A DNA stretch of 64,000 bases from Bacillus nitratireducens. Lineage in GTDB: Bacteria > Bacillota > Bacilli > Bacillales > Bacillaceae_G. The notes beneath the pieces were generated by a model. It saw nothing but the letters and a program-made list of their open reading frames with translations. It was not told where the DNA came from and did no database searches. A program made the position numbers and the translations under genes. The stretch is taken from contig NZ_MAOC01000007.1 in NCBI RefSeq assembly GCF_001884135.1, positions 124,001 through 188,000 on the forward strand. Reading direction: 5' to 3'. Of this stretch, positions 41,639 through 53,163 are shown in pieces. How positions within the stretch are numbered: the first letter of the stretch is position 1; the number at the start of each line of letters is the position of its first letter.

Positions 41639-42520
41639 CTAATACCTCGGCTTTCTCTCTCTAATTTCTTCTACGAATTGTTTGTAATTCTTATAACGAT
41701 ATTCAGTTATCTTTCCTTCTTCAACCGCAGCTTTCACCGCGCATTTCGGCTCAGAAAGATGTGTACACCCTCTAAATTTACAGTATTGGCTCGCTTCTTT
41801 CAACTCTGGAAAACAATATGTAAGATCTTCTACCTCTATATCTATGAAATCAAGCGAACTAAAACCAGGTGTATCCGCAACAAGCCCGCTCCCCACTGTA
41901 ATTAATTCCACGTGTCTTGTCGTATGTTTCCCGCGCCCTAAATGTGAAGAAATATCATTTGTTTTCAATTCTAAATCTGGACGTAAAACGTTTAACATTG
42001 AAGATTTTCCAACACCAGATTGTCCTGCAACGACAGAAATACAGCCCTCTAAGAATGGTTTCAAAATATCGATACTTTCCGATGTATTTATAGAAGTAAA
42101 TAATACATCATAACCTATTTCACGATAATCATTTGCAAAAGCTTCAACAGTTTCCTTCATTTTTTCATCCACTAAATCCATCTTACTAATACAAATAATC
42201 GGCTTAATATTATGATATTCAATCTGTACTAAAAATCGATCTAACAGTCCGGGATTAAAATCTGGTTCTACTGCAGAGAAAACGAGAATCGCTTGATCAA
42301 CATTAGCAATAGGAGGTCTAACAAGTTCGTTTTTTCGATCAAATACTTCTAACACGTATCCTTCACTCGGATTATCTGCTTGAAAAACGACTTGGTCTCC
42401 TACAAGTGGCGTAATTTTATTCTTTCTAAATACACCACGCCCGCGACATTGTGTAATTCCTTCTTCATGCTGCACATAATAAAACCCACTTAGAGCTTTT
42501 ACAATTTTTCCTTCTGGCAT
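41639..42520 (-). CDS. rsgA: Ribosome small subunit biogenesis GTPase RsgA
   Basis: Circularly permuted GTPase that matures the 30S subunit and is inhibited by ppGpp (YloQ/CpgA in B. subtilis). 293 residues: N-terminal OB-fold, then G4 (SKMD) before the P-loop GQSGVGKSS and G3 DTPGFS, and a C-terminal zinc knuckle [21 protein letters not shown] precedes the ATG. It lies between prkC and rpe; the bcr1-like repeat separates it from prkC. Confidence 0.97.
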   Translation of the reverse strand: MPEGKIVKALSGFYYVQHEEGITQCRGRGVFRKNKITPLVGDQVVFQADNPSEGYVLEVFDRKNELVRPPIANVDQAILVFSAVEPDFNPGLLDRFLVQIEYHNIKPIICISKMDLVDEKMKETVEAFANDYREIGYDVLFTSINTSESIDILKPFLEGCISVVAGQSGVGKSSMLNVLRPDLELKTNDISSHLGRGKHTTRHVELITVGSGLVADTPGFSSLDFIDIEVEDLTYCFPELKEASQYCKFRGCTHLSEPKCAVKAAVEEGKITEYRYKNYKQFVEEIRERKPRY

Positions 42521-42540
42521 ATAATTCTCCTTTATTTTGT

Positions 42541-42562
42541 ATAAAGTGAAACTGTAATTAAT
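42541..42562. repeat. Fragment of the bcr1-like repeat (5' end only)
   Basis: ATAAAGTGAAACTGTAATTA matches the first 20 bases of the complete copies at 18 of 20 positions, after which similarity stops. It lies 185 bp from the complete copy in the same gap and in the same orientation. Confidence 0.6.
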
Positions 42563-42747
42563 AATGAATTGACTAGAGTTCTTTAAACAATTATTTAAAA
42601 ACTAACTAAATATATACCCAGGTAATATATTTAAACTACCATCACATTCAAAATATTATTCACAATAGTATCACCTTTATAGCTTTTGAATCATATATTT
42701 TTGCCTGCTATACCATCCATTATTTAGACAGATAACAGGCAAGAGTA

Positions 42748-42907
42748 ATAAAGTGAAACTTTAATCATTGGGGGTTTATCGATCCCCTCTGATTAGTAAA
42801 AGTCCTCACCAATCGGGCTTTTACGGGCAATCAATCCTGCCTACCTTCTTTGCTTTACAGCCGGATTTTGAGGCGAGGGTCTTACTACCAACAGATAGCA
42901 GGACAAA
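42748..42907. repeat. bcr1-like dispersed repeat, complete copy 2
   Basis: 160 bp in the same orientation as the copy at 36991-37150, sharing the edges ATAAAGTGAAACT and AGCAGGACAAA and the central CTCACCAATCGGGCTTTTAC. The inverted repeat near the 5' side is partly degraded. It ends at the hairpin just beyond the prkC stop. Confidence 0.75.
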
Positions 42908-42936
42908 TTCCATCCTCTATAAAACAAGAATGGAAT
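42907..42936 (-). terminator. Hairpin after prkC
   Basis: A perfect 7-bp stem (42907-42913 with 42930-42936) directly downstream of the prkC stop and touching the edge of the repeat. The U-tract is poor (TTTGTC), so termination is uncertain. Confidence 0.4.
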
Positions 42937-42939
42937 CCA

Positions 42940-44916
42940 TTATTGTTGAGCTGGATATGGTACTTCTTTTTCTATAATCGTTACTCCATCTCGAACAATT
43001 TTATAATGTCCCTTTGAACCTTCTTGAATTACAAATTCTAAAGAAATAGTCGCTGACTCAGTAATCGTTCTCGTTTCAACTGGTCTATCCATTTTTTGCT
43101 GCATATCTTCTTTATAAATTTCTATTGTTTGCGGTTTTTTCTCACCTGTTGCAGAAGCTTCATATGGGATAGAAATATTATCCACTTTTACTGTTTTCGT
43201 CACTTTGGGCTTCGGACCATCAGAGATAACAATCGTTACTTTATCTCCTTCTTTTAAAGGTGTCCCAGGTTTTGGATATTGAGAAATAACAAGTCCCTTT
43301 TCGACAGTATCTGAATACTCCCTTTTTATATCAGAAACAAGCTTTCTTTCATTTAAGTAACCTTTTACACTATTTTCAGTCCATCCTGAAAAATCACCTG
43401 GCCTAATTTGATAAGGTCCCTTACTTACCCAAATCTTCAGTTCTTGTTCTGCCTCTATAACCATTTGATCAGGCGTTGGTATTTGCTCTACGATTTCACC
43501 TTTCGGCTTATCATTTTCAATAAAATTAATGGTAACCTGTTTATATTTTTCTTCTAACTCAGCTCTTATACTCTCGAAATCTTTTCCTGTGAAGTCACTC
43601 ATTTTACTTTTCTTTTTTCCACCTGATTGATAGATAGTAATTTTAGAGCTTTCTTTCACTACTCTTCCGGCTATTGGATCTGTTTTTATCACTTTTCCCA
43701 CTTCAACATTATCTGTATATACAATGTTAGGTTCTGTAACTTCAAAGCCTTTTTCAACTAATGTATTTACAGCTGTCGTATACTTCATACCAGCCACATC
43801 AGGAACCTTCACATCTTTCGGAATAAAGAAGCCTGGAATAACAGTAAGCGCTAATGTTATCCCTATCGCTAAAAGTAAAAATGTTGTAATTAAAACCTTC
43901 AGCCATTTGTTACTGCGTTTTTTCTTCTTAGCTGATTCGGTCTCTTCTTTTCTTGCTTGTTCATCCACTTTACTTCCTTTTAGCACAATTGTTTCATCAC
44001 TCACATTTTGGAATAATTGTTCTTGTTGAATGATTGGAATCGCTTTCGTTGCTTCCATATCTTCTGGTATGTAAAATGGTTGTTCATTTATTCTTTCTGG
44101 ATATAGCGCTGTTTCAATATCCCGTTTCATCGCGTTAGCAGATTGATATCGATGGAATGGATCTTTCGCAGTTGCCTTTAATATAATATTTTCAACACTT
44201 TGTGGAATATTTTCATTCCATCTTTTTGGAGATGGTATTTCATTTTGTAGATGTTTTAAAGCTATTGCAACAGCAGATTCACCCGAAAACGGTTGTCTTC
44301 CTGTTAACAATTCAAACATAACAATCCCAAGTGAATAAATATCTGATTGTTTATTCGCTATACCACCACGTGCTTGTTCCGGTGATAAATAATGTACAGA
44401 ACCGAGCACCGAATTTGTATGTGTAATTGTTGTTGCACTTGTAGCTGTCGCAATTCCAAAGTCTGTGACTTTTATCACTCCATCATCTCGAATCAAAATA
44501 TTGTGCGGTTTTATATCACGATGCACAATCTCAAAGTGATGGGCGTGTGCCATGGCGGACGTTAACTGCTCCATTATATCAAGAGCTTCTCCTATCGGTA
44601 ACATCCCTCGATCAATTATGTATTGCTTCAATGTTCGTCCAGGTACATATTCCATTACAAGATAATATATACCATCCTCTTCCCCAACATCATACATATT
44701 CACAATATTTGGATGCGACAACGTTGTAACAGATTGCGCTTCTCGATGGAAACGTTTAATAAACTCTTCGTTATTTGAATAGTCGAGTCTTAATATTTTT
44801 ACCGCTACATCTCGGCCAAGTATTTCATCATGAGCTAAATATACATTGGCCATCCCTCCACCGCCAATCATTTTCAGCAGCTTATAACGGTCATTTAAGC
44901 GTTTTCCAATCAGCAC
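42940..44916 (-). CDS. prkC: Serine/threonine protein kinase PrkC with PASTA domains
   Basis: Membrane kinase that senses muropeptides and controls spore germination and cell-wall metabolism. 658 residues from GTG 44916 ([20 protein letters not shown]), AGGTGA 8 nt upstream. Kinase domain 1-270 with the glycine loop GGGGMANVY, Lys40, catalytic Asp134 in VHRDIKPHN and DFGIA; one membrane segment near 345-367 ([20 protein letters not shown]); then three PASTA repeats and a C-terminal extension. prpC, its phosphatase, lies directly upstream. Confidence 0.97.
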   Translation of the reverse strand: MLIGKRLNDRYKLLKMIGGGGMANVYLAHDEILGRDVAVKILRLDYSNNEEFIKRFHREAQSVTTLSHPNIVNMYDVGEEDGIYYLVMEYVPGRTLKQYIIDRGMLPIGEALDIMEQLTSAMAHAHHFEIVHRDIKPHNILIRDDGVIKVTDFGIATATSATTITHTNSVLGSVHYLSPEQARGGIANKQSDIYSLGIVMFELLTGRQPFSGESAVAIALKHLQNEIPSPKRWNENIPQSVENIILKATAKDPFHRYQSANAMKRDIETALYPERINEQPFYIPEDMEATKAIPIIQQEQLFQNVSDETIVLKGSKVDEQARKEETESAKKKKRSNKWLKVLITTFLLLAIGITLALTVIPGFFIPKDVKVPDVAGMKYTTAVNTLVEKGFEVTEPNIVYTDNVEVGKVIKTDPIAGRVVKESSKITIYQSGGKKKSKMSDFTGKDFESIRAELEEKYKQVTINFIENDKPKGEIVEQIPTPDQMVIEAEQELKIWVSKGPYQIRPGDFSGWTENSVKGYLNERKLVSDIKREYSDTVEKGLVISQYPKPGTPLKEGDKVTIVISDGPKPKVTKTVKVDNISIPYEASATGEKKPQTIEIYKEDMQQKMDRPVETRTITESATISLEFVIQEGSKGHYKIVRDGVTIIEKEVPYPAQQ

Positions 44917-44924
44917 GTTGCACT

Positions 44925-45677
44925 TCACCTACTTTCGTTTGCCGAATCCGCATAATCAATAATAACGAGAGTGATATTATCTTCTCCACCACGATCATTT
45001 GCTAATTGAATGAAATGCTCTCCCTTCGCCTCGAGCTGTTCATTCAATTGTAAAATTTGTTGCATATCAGCCATAGGGACTTTGTTAGACAATCCATCAG
45101 AGCAAAGAAGCAATTGATCATCTTCTTCGAGAACTAATGTTTTAACATCTAATCCGACTGTTTCTTCTGTTCCTAACGCTCTTAATAGAACATTCTTTTT
45201 CGGGTGATATTCTGCATCTTCTTTTGAAATTTCACCGTGCCTAACAAGTTCATTTACAAGTGAGTGATCTTCCGTTATAAGCGATATTTCTCCCTCTGAT
45301 ACCATATAACAACGACTATCTCCTATATGACCGATTGTTACAAAACTAGGTGTACAAATCGCTACGATAACCGTTGTTCCCATGCCATTACATTCTACAT
45401 GCTGCTTAGAGTAAGCATATATACGCTCATTAATAATTCCAACGTTAGTATGTAACCACTTTTCTACCTTTTTAGGCTCATTCATATTATGCGTTTGCTT
45501 CCAATAATCATGGAATAATTGAATAGCCATCGAGCTAGCTACATCGCCAGCTCGATGACCTCCCATCCCATCTGCTACTACCGCTAAAATATTTCCATCT
45601 AAATTGTGAAAAACTCCTGCACTATCTTCATTATGTTGACGAACTTTCCCTTTATCCGATAGAAACACGGCTTTCAT
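44925..45677 (-). CDS. prpC: PP2C-type serine/threonine phosphatase PrpC
   Basis: Dephosphorylates PrkC and its targets. 250 residues from ATG 45677 ([20 protein letters not shown]), with the metal-binding Asp motifs [37 protein letters not shown] and [11 protein letters not shown]. The frame extends 26 codons into rlmN and is rejected. Start is 4 nt after the rlmN stop, and its stop is 8 nt before prkC: one operon. Confidence 0.96.
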   Translation of the reverse strand: MKAVFLSDKGKVRQHNEDSAGVFHNLDGNILAVVADGMGGHRAGDVASSMAIQLFHDYWKQTHNMNEPKKVEKWLHTNVGIINERIYAYSKQHVECNGMGTTVIVAICTPSFVTIGHIGDSRCYMVSEGEISLITEDHSLVNELVRHGEISKEDAEYHPKKNVLLRALGTEETVGLDVKTLVLEEDDQLLLCSDGLSNKVPMADMQQILQLNEQLEAKGEHFIQLANDRGGEDNITLVIIDYADSANESR

Positions 45678-45681
45678 CTCG

Positions 45682-46770
45682 TCACCTCGTCTCTTCTTTG
45701 CGCTCCTTTGCACGCAACTGACCGCAGGCTGCATCAATATCATGACCTTGTTCACGGCGAATTGTTACATTCACTCCACGATCTTTTAGCGTCTTTTCAA
45801 ATAAGAAAATTTGCTCTCGTGGCGTACGTACATAATCACGTTCTGGCACGTAGTTTACCGGAATTAAGTTTACATGACATTTTACACCTTTTAAGAGCGC
45901 AGCAAGTTCTTCAGCTTGCTCAACTTGGTCATTTTCTCCTCCAAATAAGCCATATTCAAACGTAATACGACGCCCTGTTCTATTTACATAGTATTTAACA
46001 GCTTCCATTAAATCTGGTAGCTTATAAGCACGGTTAATCGGCATTAATTTTGAACGTAACTCTGTATTTGCAGAATGCAATGAAATCGCAAAATTGATTT
46101 GCATATCTTCTTCAGCGAACTTATAAATTTTTGGAACAATTCCACTTGTTGAAACTGTCATATGCCTTGCACCAATATGAATTCCTTTTTCATGATTTAC
46201 AATGCGTAAGAATGACATTAAGTTGTCGTAATTATCAAACGGCTCTCCAATTCCCATAACAACAAGAGAACTTACACGCTCTTCTGTTTCATCAAGCGCA
46301 CGCTGAACTTCCACTACTTGCGCTACAATTTCTCCAGCTTCTAGGTTTCGTTTTAGCCCACCAAGTGTAGAAGCACAGAACGTACAGCCAATTCGACAAC
46401 CAACCTGTGTTGTTACACAAATCGAATTTCCATATTCATGTCGCATTAATACCGTTTCAATAGAGTATCCATCGTATAACTGGAATAAGAATTTAATTGT
46501 TCCATCCGAAGACGTTTGTTTTACTAATGTATTTAAAGTAGTAATATCAAAGGAATTCGACAATTTATCGCGCAATCCTTTAGAAAGGTTTGACATATCC
46601 TCATAATTTTTTACACGTTTTTTATATAACCAATCAAAAATTTGCCCTGCACGGAATTTAGGTTCCCCTTGTTCCTTTAACCAATCTTGCATTTCATGAA
46701 GTTGTAAAGAGTAAATTGATGGTTTCTTTGTTTCTAGATTTTTCTTTTGTTTTTTTACAGTTGTTTCCAT
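45682..46770 (-). CDS. rlmN: Dual-specificity RNA methyltransferase RlmN
   Basis: Radical-SAM enzyme that makes m2A2503 in 23S rRNA and m2A37 in some tRNAs. 362 residues with the cluster motif C125-x3-C129-x2-C132 in [11 protein letters not shown], Cys118 and Cys349 at the positions of the catalytic cysteine pair, [11 protein letters not shown], and the C-terminal [17 protein letters not shown] lies 7 nt before the ATG. Confidence 0.96.
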   Translation of the reverse strand: METTVKKQKKNLETKKPSIYSLQLHEMQDWLKEQGEPKFRAGQIFDWLYKKRVKNYEDMSNLSKGLRDKLSNSFDITTLNTLVKQTSSDGTIKFLFQLYDGYSIETVLMRHEYGNSICVTTQVGCRIGCTFCASTLGGLKRNLEAGEIVAQVVEVQRALDETEERVSSLVVMGIGEPFDNYDNLMSFLRIVNHEKGIHIGARHMTVSTSGIVPKIYKFAEEDMQINFAISLHSANTELRSKLMPINRAYKLPDLMEAVKYYVNRTGRRITFEYGLFGGENDQVEQAEELAALLKGVKCHVNLIPVNYVPERDYVRTPREQIFLFEKTLKDRGVNVTIRREQGHDIDAACGQLRAKERKEETR

Positions 46771-46774
46771 GATA

Positions 46775-48109
46775 CTACACCTTCTTTCTTAAACAAGCAA
46801 TATAAAAGCCATCTGTTGCAAAATAATGCGGTAAAATTTGTACTTGACCTTCATCAATGTACGGACTTAATTTTTCTGGCATACGTTCTTTTATCGTAGT
46901 ATCCCACTCAAATTCAGGATGCTCTTGTAAAAACCGTTCTATTACTTGTTCATTTTCTATTTTTTCAATTGTACACGTACTATAAACAAGGCGACCACCT
47001 TGTTTTAATAATGGTGCTATTTTTTCTAATATCGCAAATTGAATCGTTGATAATCGTTCACTATCGCCCTTATCTTTCCCTAACTTAATATCAGGTTTAC
47101 GTCTTATAACACCGAATCCTGAACATGGCGCATCTACTAATATTTTATCAAAGGTTTCATTTTCAAAATGCTCTTGAACTTTTCTAGCATCTAATGCCTT
47201 TGTTTCTACATTTTCTAGACCAAGTCGATCTGCTTGTTGTCTAATTAAACGCACTTTATGTGCATGTAAATCAAGGGACATTACCTTACCAGTTCCCTTT
47301 AATCGCTCTGCAATATGCGTTGTTTTCCCGCCTGGGGCAGCACAACTATCAAGGACTTCATCGCCCTCATTCGGTTCTAAAGCACGTGCCACCAGCATAG
47401 AGCTTTCATCTTGAATAGAGAGAAATCCTTTTTTAAACGCTTCTGTATGCGCTACATTCCCTCTTTCAATTTGAATTGCATCATCTGACAAATCGCCACG
47501 TTTCGCTTCTATACCCTCGTTTGCTAATAGCCCAATCGCTTCTTCCACCGTAACCTTATCAACATTCACACGTGCTGTCGGTACAGGTGGTAACATATTT
47601 ACTTCACACATTTTCCCTGCTGTCTCTAAACCGTATTCAGATACCCAGTCTTGTACAAGCCAAGCTGGATGACTCGTTGTAATCGCAAGACGTTCTACCG
47701 GATCCTTGATTTCTTCTAACGATGGTACACCTTCTCGCTGAATTGAACGTAATACTCCGTTCACCATGCCTGAAATCCCTTTATGCCCACGACGTTTCGC
47801 AATCTCAACAGCTTCATGAATAGCCGCTCTTTCTGGAACTCGGTCTAAATATAACATTTGATATAAAGATAGGCGAAGCAACACTCTTACCCAAGCCTCA
47901 ACCTTCTTTCTTAAAAATGGTTGTAAATAGTAGTCCAATGTGTCACGACGTTGAATTGTTCCATATACAATTTCAGTTAATAAGCCTATATCTTTTCTAT
48001 CAATTGCACTTTTTTCAATCAGGTTATTTAAAAGTAAGTTGCTATATGCGCCACTTTTTTCTACTTGAATTAAACCATCAAGAGCTAACTCACGAACATT
48101 TTGTCTCAT
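46775..48109 (-). CDS. rsmB: 16S rRNA (cytosine-967-C5)-methyltransferase RsmB
   Basis: SAM-dependent m5C methyltransferase of 16S rRNA. 444 residues: N-terminal NusB-like RNA-binding domain (1-140), then the methyltransferase with [30 protein letters not shown] (catalytic Cys) and [12 protein letters not shown]. Start overlaps the fmt stop by 4 nt (ATGA), so translation is coupled. Confidence 0.97.
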   Translation of the reverse strand: MRQNVRELALDGLIQVEKSGAYSNLLLNNLIEKSAIDRKDIGLLTEIVYGTIQRRDTLDYYLQPFLRKKVEAWVRVLLRLSLYQMLYLDRVPERAAIHEAVEIAKRRGHKGISGMVNGVLRSIQREGVPSLEEIKDPVERLAITTSHPAWLVQDWVSEYGLETAGKMCEVNMLPPVPTARVNVDKVTVEEAIGLLANEGIEAKRGDLSDDAIQIERGNVAHTEAFKKGFLSIQDESSMLVARALEPNEGDEVLDSCAAPGGKTTHIAERLKGTGKVMSLDLHAHKVRLIRQQADRLGLENVETKALDARKVQEHFENETFDKILVDAPCSGFGVIRRKPDIKLGKDKGDSERLSTIQFAILEKIAPLLKQGGRLVYSTCTIEKIENEQVIERFLQEHPEFEWDTTIKERMPEKLSPYIDEGQVQILPHYFATDGFYIACLRKKV

Positions 48110-49050
48110 GCATTTTCTCCTAACTTCGTACCAATTTCAGGTTTTGTTCCACGTAAAAACTGTGAACAACTCATGCGCTTTTTACCAGACGGTTGCAATT
48201 CAGTAATTTTAACACCTGTCTCATTACCTGTTGCAACAACAAATCCATCTTCTTCATAAGCTACTATTGTACCTGGTTCAGCTTTCTCTGCCATAGAAAC
48301 TTTCTCTCCCCACCATACTTTTACAACTTGTCCTGCTAAAGTTGTATAAGCAACTGGCCATGGATTCAATCCGCGAATGTGATTGTATACTTCTTCACCT
48401 GTTTTTGTCCAATCAATTTTCTCTTGCTCACGTTTTATATTATATGCAAACGTTACTTCATCTTCATTTTGTTTAATTGGTTCTAGCTTACCTTGAATTA
48501 ATAAAGGTACTGTTTTAGATAGAAGATGTGCACCGGCTTCACTTAACTTATCGAATAACGATCCCGTCGTTTCACGCTCGTCAATTTCCACTTCTACTTG
48601 CGTTAAGATATCACCAGCATCTAATTTTTCTACCATATACATAATTGTAATGCCTGTTTTCTCTTTCCCTTCCATGATCGCATAATGAATCGGTGCACCA
48701 CCGCGAAGCTCTGGAAGTAATGATGCATGGACATTAATACATCCGTACTTTGGTGCTTCTAGAATTTCGTTTGGTACAATCTGACCGAACGCAGCTGTTA
48801 CAATTAAATCCGCCTCTAGTGCTAATACTTTTTCATATTCGTCTTTTTCACGAATTTTCAGTGGCTGTAGCACCGGAATGCCATGTTTCTCCGCTTCAAC
48901 TTTAACTGGAGTAGGCGTTAAAACCTTTTTTCTACCCACTGGACGATCAGGTTGTGTTACAACACCCACTACGTCATATCCATCCTCGATAAGACGACGA
49001 AGCACCGGTACAGAAAAGTCCGGTGTTCCCATAAATACTACTTTTATCAT
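48106..49050 (-). CDS. fmt: Methionyl-tRNA formyltransferase
   Basis: Formylates initiator Met-tRNA with 10-formyl-tetrahydrofolate. The 314 residues start [20 protein letters not shown] and contain [20 protein letters not shown] with the catalytic Asn/His pair and [16 protein letters not shown] precedes the ATG. It lies beside def, which removes the formyl group later. Confidence 0.98.
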   Translation of the reverse strand: MIKVVFMGTPDFSVPVLRRLIEDGYDVVGVVTQPDRPVGRKKVLTPTPVKVEAEKHGIPVLQPLKIREKDEYEKVLALEADLIVTAAFGQIVPNEILEAPKYGCINVHASLLPELRGGAPIHYAIMEGKEKTGITIMYMVEKLDAGDILTQVEVEIDERETTGSLFDKLSEAGAHLLSKTVPLLIQGKLEPIKQNEDEVTFAYNIKREQEKIDWTKTGEEVYNHIRGLNPWPVAYTTLAGQVVKVWWGEKVSMAEKAEPGTIVAYEEDGFVVATGNETGVKITELQPSGKKRMSCSQFLRGTKPEIGTKLGENA

Positions 49051-49073
49051 TCAAAAACCGCTCCTTTTAACAC

Positions 49074-49544
49074 CTATTCTAATTCGTTTTCTTCATAATA
49101 TCTCGTCACTTTAGATGTAAATAAAACACCATGTAAATGATCGATTTCATGTTGAATCGCACGCGCTAAGAAGTCTTTTGCTTCTAATAAGAATATTTTC
49201 CCACGACGATTTTGCGCACGCACTTTAATGTAATCTGCACGCTCCACTTCACCATAAAGTCCCGGAAAGCTTAAGCAGCCTTCGGGACCTACTTGTTCAC
49301 CACGTTTTTCTAAAATAACCGGATTTATTAATTCTATTTTACCCGTATCATCATCGATATCAACAACAGCAACTTGTAAGCTCACACCTACTTGTGGCGC
49401 AGCTAAACCAACGCCGTCTGCAATTAACATTGTTTCATGCATATCTTTTAACAATTTCACTAACTTTTTATCAAAGTTAATTACTCTTTCGCATGGTGTT
49501 TCTAATACTTCATTTGGATGCTTTACAATTTCTAAAACTGCCAT
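49074..49544 (-). CDS. def: Peptide deformylase
   Basis: Metal-dependent removal of the N-formyl group from new proteins. 156 residues with the three family motifs GVGLAAPQ (44-51), EGCLSFPG (Cys90) and QHEIDHLHG (His132, Glu133, His136). GGAGGG precedes the ATG. It belongs to the priA-def-fmt-rsmB-rlmN-prpC-prkC run. B. cereus-group bacteria carry a second deformylase elsewhere. Confidence 0.97.
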   Translation of the reverse strand: MAVLEIVKHPNEVLETPCERVINFDKKLVKLLKDMHETMLIADGVGLAAPQVGVSLQVAVVDIDDDTGKIELINPVILEKRGEQVGPEGCLSFPGLYGEVERADYIKVRAQNRRGKIFLLEAKDFLARAIQHEIDHLHGVLFTSKVTRYYEENELE

Positions 49545-49555
49545 ATTTCCCTCCG

Positions 49556-51961
49556 CTACATTAACATTGTTGGATTAAAATCAATTGAGATTTGTAGCTC
49601 TTTTTGCATTTCTGCTTGATAATGTTCATTTACCATTTTGAGCACGTTCTTTAAGTTTGGTTCCCGTTTGTATTTTATCATGCATTGGTAACGATATCTA
49701 TCTTTTATCCTTGGAATCGCTGAAGCAACTGGGCCTAACACCATTGTTTGCTGTGAGCAATGCGTTCGTAAATGACCGACAATTTTTTCCGTCACTTGGA
49801 CTGCCTTTAATAATTCTGGATGAGATACGGTTACAAGCACAACGTAATAATACGGTGGATATTGTCTTGTTCGTCTCATTTGCATTTCATGTTCAAAAAA
49901 CACATCATATTGCTGATTCTTTGCTAATTCTACACTGTAATGTTCTGGTGTATACGTTTGAATTACAACTTCCCCTGGCAATTCATGCCTTCCAGCACGT
50001 CCACTCACTTGCGTCAATAGCTGATAGGTCTTTTCACTCGCTCGAAAATCAGGTAAGTGAAGCATCGTATCTGCCGTTAATACACCTACAAGCGTCACTT
50101 TCGGAAAGTCAAGTCCTTTTGCAATCATTTGTGTTCCCAGTAATATATCTGCTTTCTCTTCTCCAAATGCCTTTAATAATTTTTCATGCATTCCTTTGCG
50201 GCTTGTTGTATCTACGTCCATTCGAATGACTCGCGCCTGTGGAAATAGTTTTGTGATTTCTTCTTCTACCTTTTGTGTACCAGTACCAAAGAAACGAATA
50301 TACGTACTATTACAAGCCGGACACTCTGTTGGCATATTTTCCTCATGGCTACAATAATGACATTTTAAACGATGATTCATTTTGTGGTATGTCAACGAAA
50401 TATCACAATGCGGACATTGTACGACATATCCACAATCACGGCACATCACAAACGTAGAATGCCCCCTTCTATTTAAAAAGAGAACCATCTGTTCTTTCTT
50501 TTCTAATCGATCTGCTATTTTCTCATGTAGTGCTTTTGAAAACATTGAGCGATTTCCATCACGAAGTTCTTCACGCATATCCACAATTTCTACGGTCGGC
50601 AAAGCTTGTTCATTCATACGTTTCTCCATCGTCAGCAGCTCATAGACACCCTTTTTTGCTCTAGCAAATGATTCAAGTGTTGGGGTTGCACTTCCAAGAA
50701 CGATTGGGCACTTATGATATTGCCCTCTCCACACCGCTACATCTCTTGCATGATATCTCGGATTATCTTCTTGCTTATAACTCGATTCATGCTCTTCATC
50801 TATAATGATAATTCCTAAATTTTCAAAAGGAGCAAAAATAGCTGAGCGTGCACCCACTACAACTTTCACTTCTTTTCTTAAAATCTTTCGCCATTCATCA
50901 TATTTTTCACCAACTGAAAGTGCACTATGAAGAACCGCAACTTGTGAACCGAACCTACCTTTGAAACGATCTACCATCTGAGGCGTTAACGCGATTTCCG
51001 GAACAAGTACAATAGCTTCTTTTCCCTTTTTCAACACCGCTGCTATAGATTGTAAATATACTTCTGTCTTCCCACTTCCTGTAACACCATATAGTAAAAA
51101 TGGATTATAAGTTTCATTTGCAATTGATGATAAGATCGGTGTAATAACTTGCTTTTGCTCCTCAGTAAGCGGAAATGGTTTCGTTTGTTCAAAATCATCA
51201 TCGTCATATGGATTCCGATATACTTCCACATACTTTTCTGAGATTAGCCCCTTTTTAACAAGTGCTTTTATTGGAGCATCTGTTATTTGCAACTCTTCTG
51301 TTATCACTTTCAACGGTACACTTTTATAATTTTCCACAAAATAATAGAGTACATCTTGTTGTTTTTTACTTTTCAGTTCAAATGCCGCTAATTCTAATTT
51401 ATCTTCTGGCAACTCCGGCTGTACTACTCTTTGTTTTTTCTTTTGCACTTTATCCTTTACCTGATAAACAACTTCAATCGTGCCATTTTTAATTTCTTGT
51501 TGAATAGTGCGGTATAGATGTGGTTGCGTCTCAATCACTTCCCAATCTATCGCCTCTTTGTCTTGAAATAAAAACAGTAGTTCAGGTGCTACTTCTTCTT
51601 GTTTACGAAGTTGTATCCGTTTTTTATACGTCGCTTTTATCGCTGTCGGAAGCATCACTTGAAAAGCTGAAATCATATAACATAACGTTTCACTTGTAAG
51701 CCAATATCCAAGCCTTAATAATTCCTCATTTAAAACTGGAGTAACATCTAATATTTCATGGAGTGCCTTTAATTTTTTACTTTCTACCTCAGCCGAGTCT
51801 TTTATGCCAATAATAAAACCTTGCAATTTTCTTGGACCGAATGGAACTACTACACGCATTCCTGTTTGCACGATATCTTCCCATTTTTTAGGGATGATAT
51901 AATCAAACGGCCGATCTGTTTGACGTGCTGGTACATCAACAATTACACTTGCAAACTTCAT
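49556..51961 (-). CDS. priA: Primosomal replication protein N' (PriA helicase)
   Basis: Restarts replication at stalled forks by loading the primosome. 801 residues from ATG 51961 (MKFASVIVDVPARQTDRPFD): N-terminal DNA-binding domain, SF2 motor with GVTGSGKTEVYLQ and IIDEEHESSYKQ, GSATPTLES, a zinc-binding insertion (CRDCGYVVQCPHC, CHYC, CPAC), and GRAGRHELPGEV. The start overlaps the coaBC stop by 4 nt (ATGA). The longer frame to a TTG at 51967 is less likely. Confidence 0.97.
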   Translation of the reverse strand: MKFASVIVDVPARQTDRPFDYIIPKKWEDIVQTGMRVVVPFGPRKLQGFIIGIKDSAEVESKKLKALHEILDVTPVLNEELLRLGYWLTSETLCYMISAFQVMLPTAIKATYKKRIQLRKQEEVAPELLFLFQDKEAIDWEVIETQPHLYRTIQQEIKNGTIEVVYQVKDKVQKKKQRVVQPELPEDKLELAAFELKSKKQQDVLYYFVENYKSVPLKVITEELQITDAPIKALVKKGLISEKYVEVYRNPYDDDDFEQTKPFPLTEEQKQVITPILSSIANETYNPFLLYGVTGSGKTEVYLQSIAAVLKKGKEAIVLVPEIALTPQMVDRFKGRFGSQVAVLHSALSVGEKYDEWRKILRKEVKVVVGARSAIFAPFENLGIIIIDEEHESSYKQEDNPRYHARDVAVWRGQYHKCPIVLGSATPTLESFARAKKGVYELLTMEKRMNEQALPTVEIVDMREELRDGNRSMFSKALHEKIADRLEKKEQMVLFLNRRGHSTFVMCRDCGYVVQCPHCDISLTYHKMNHRLKCHYCSHEENMPTECPACNSTYIRFFGTGTQKVEEEITKLFPQARVIRMDVDTTSRKGMHEKLLKAFGEEKADILLGTQMIAKGLDFPKVTLVGVLTADTMLHLPDFRASEKTYQLLTQVSGRAGRHELPGEVVIQTYTPEHYSVELAKNQQYDVFFEHEMQMRRTRQYPPYYYVVLVTVSHPELLKAVQVTEKIVGHLRTHCSQQTMVLGPVASAIPRIKDRYRYQCMIKYKREPNLKNVLKMVNEHYQAEMQKELQISIDFNPTMLM

Positions 51962-53163
51962 ACACAATCATCTTCTAACATCATTTCGATTTGCTTTAAT
52001 ATTTCACGAGCCACTTCTTTCTTCATTAAAAGTGGTAACTCAATAATCTCTCCATCTTTTCTATACATTGTTACAATATTCGTATCTGTACCAAAGCCAG
52101 CTCCTTGCGCTTTCACATCGTTCGCAACAATCATATTTGCATTTTTCTCACGTAATTTTCTCGTCGCATATTCCTCTATATTCGTCGTTTCAGCTGCAAA
52201 TCCGATAAGTAACTGTCGCTCTTTTTTCTCACCTAATGTTCTTAAAATATCTACTGTTCTTTCCAATTCAATAACAGCATCGCCATTTTGCTTTTTCATT
52301 TTATTATCGTGAACATATTTTGGGCGATAATCTGCAACTGCCGCTGTCTTGATAACAACATCTACATTCTGATAATGTTGAAGAACTGCCTCTAACATAT
52401 TTTGTGCAGATTCTACTTGTATTGTTGTTACATGTAATGGCGGATTTAATGCTGTCGGTCCTGACACAAGTATGACATCAGCACCTAAGCTTGCTGCCAC
52501 TTCTGCAATTGCATACCCCATCTTTCCAGAAGAAAAATTCGTCATAAAACGGACTGGGTCAATCTTTTCACGTGTCGGGCCAGCCGTTATTAATATTCGC
52601 TTTCCTTGCAATGGTTTTTGTTCTGAGAAAACCTCTTCTAATCTTCCGATAATCACCTCAGGTTCTTCCAGTCTTCCCTTAGCTACATAACCACATGCTA
52701 AAAAGCCTTCGCCAGGCTCAATAAATGTATATCCTAACGCTTTTAACGTCATCATATTTTTTTGAACAATTTTATTTTCATACATATGCACATTCATAGC
52801 AGGCGCAATCCAAACTGGAGCTGTAGTAGCCAACAACGTAGTCGTTATCATATCATCCGCAATACCATTCGCTAACTTCCCAATGCAATTCGCTGTAGCA
52901 GGTGCCACAAGTACAACATCTGCCCAATCCGCTAAATCAATGTGAGCGATAACCGCTGAGTCTTTTTCATCAAACGTATCCGTATATACATCGTGGCGAG
53001 AAAGCGCTTGAAATGTAAGAGGTGTAACAAACTTCATTGCCGATTCACTCATCATTACTTTTACAGTAGCACCTGCTTGTGTCAATTTACTCGTTAGCGC
53101 AGCTGCCTTAAAAACTGCAATGCCTCCTGTTACACATAGAAGTATCTTTTTCCCTTTTAGCAT
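51958..53163 (-). CDS. coaBC: Phosphopantothenoylcysteine synthetase/decarboxylase (CoaBC)
   Basis: Two consecutive steps of coenzyme A synthesis. 401 residues: N-terminal FMN-dependent decarboxylase (CVTGGIAVFKAA, catalytic His in AHIDLADWAD, APAMNVHMYEN, the Cys in LACGYVAKGR), and the C-terminal CTP-dependent synthetase (ILITAGPTREKIDPVRFMTN, KKQNGD, ANMIVANDV). GAGGACG precedes the ATG. Confidence 0.97.
   Translation of the reverse strand: MLKGKKILLCVTGGIAVFKAAALTSKLTQAGATVKVMMSESAMKFVTPLTFQALSRHDVYTDTFDEKDSAVIAHIDLADWADVVLVAPATANCIGKLANGIADDMITTTLLATTAPVWIAPAMNVHMYENKIVQKNMMTLKALGYTFIEPGEGFLACGYVAKGRLEEPEVIIGRLEEVFSEQKPLQGKRILITAGPTREKIDPVRFMTNFSSGKMGYAIAEVAASLGADVILVSGPTALNPPLHVTTIQVESAQNMLEAVLQHYQNVDVVIKTAAVADYRPKYVHDNKMKKQNGDAVIELERTVDILRTLGEKKERQLLIGFAAETTNIEEYATRKLREKNANMIVANDVKAQGAGFGTDTNIVTMYRKDGEIIELPLLMKKEVAREILKQIEMMLEDDCV

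Larger units (their letters stand above)
42521..42939. other. Gene-free gap between rsgA and prkC
   Basis: This 419-bp gap holds a short 5' fragment of the repeat (42541-42562), about 185 bp of A/T-rich sequence without an ORF (42563-42747), a complete repeat copy (42748-42907), and a hairpin just after prkC (42907-42936). In B. subtilis prkC and rsgA are adjacent, so the extra length is largely repeat-derived. Confidence 0.7.

Noticed and set aside
49657-50229. 190-codon open frame on the plus strand
   Set aside because: Lies wholly inside priA on the opposite strand, has no ribosome site or family features, and reflects codon usage of the real gene.
51821-52312. 163-codon plus-strand frame
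   Set aside because: Antisense to the priA/coaBC junction, low-complexity Phe/Ser/Ile composition, no ribosome site.
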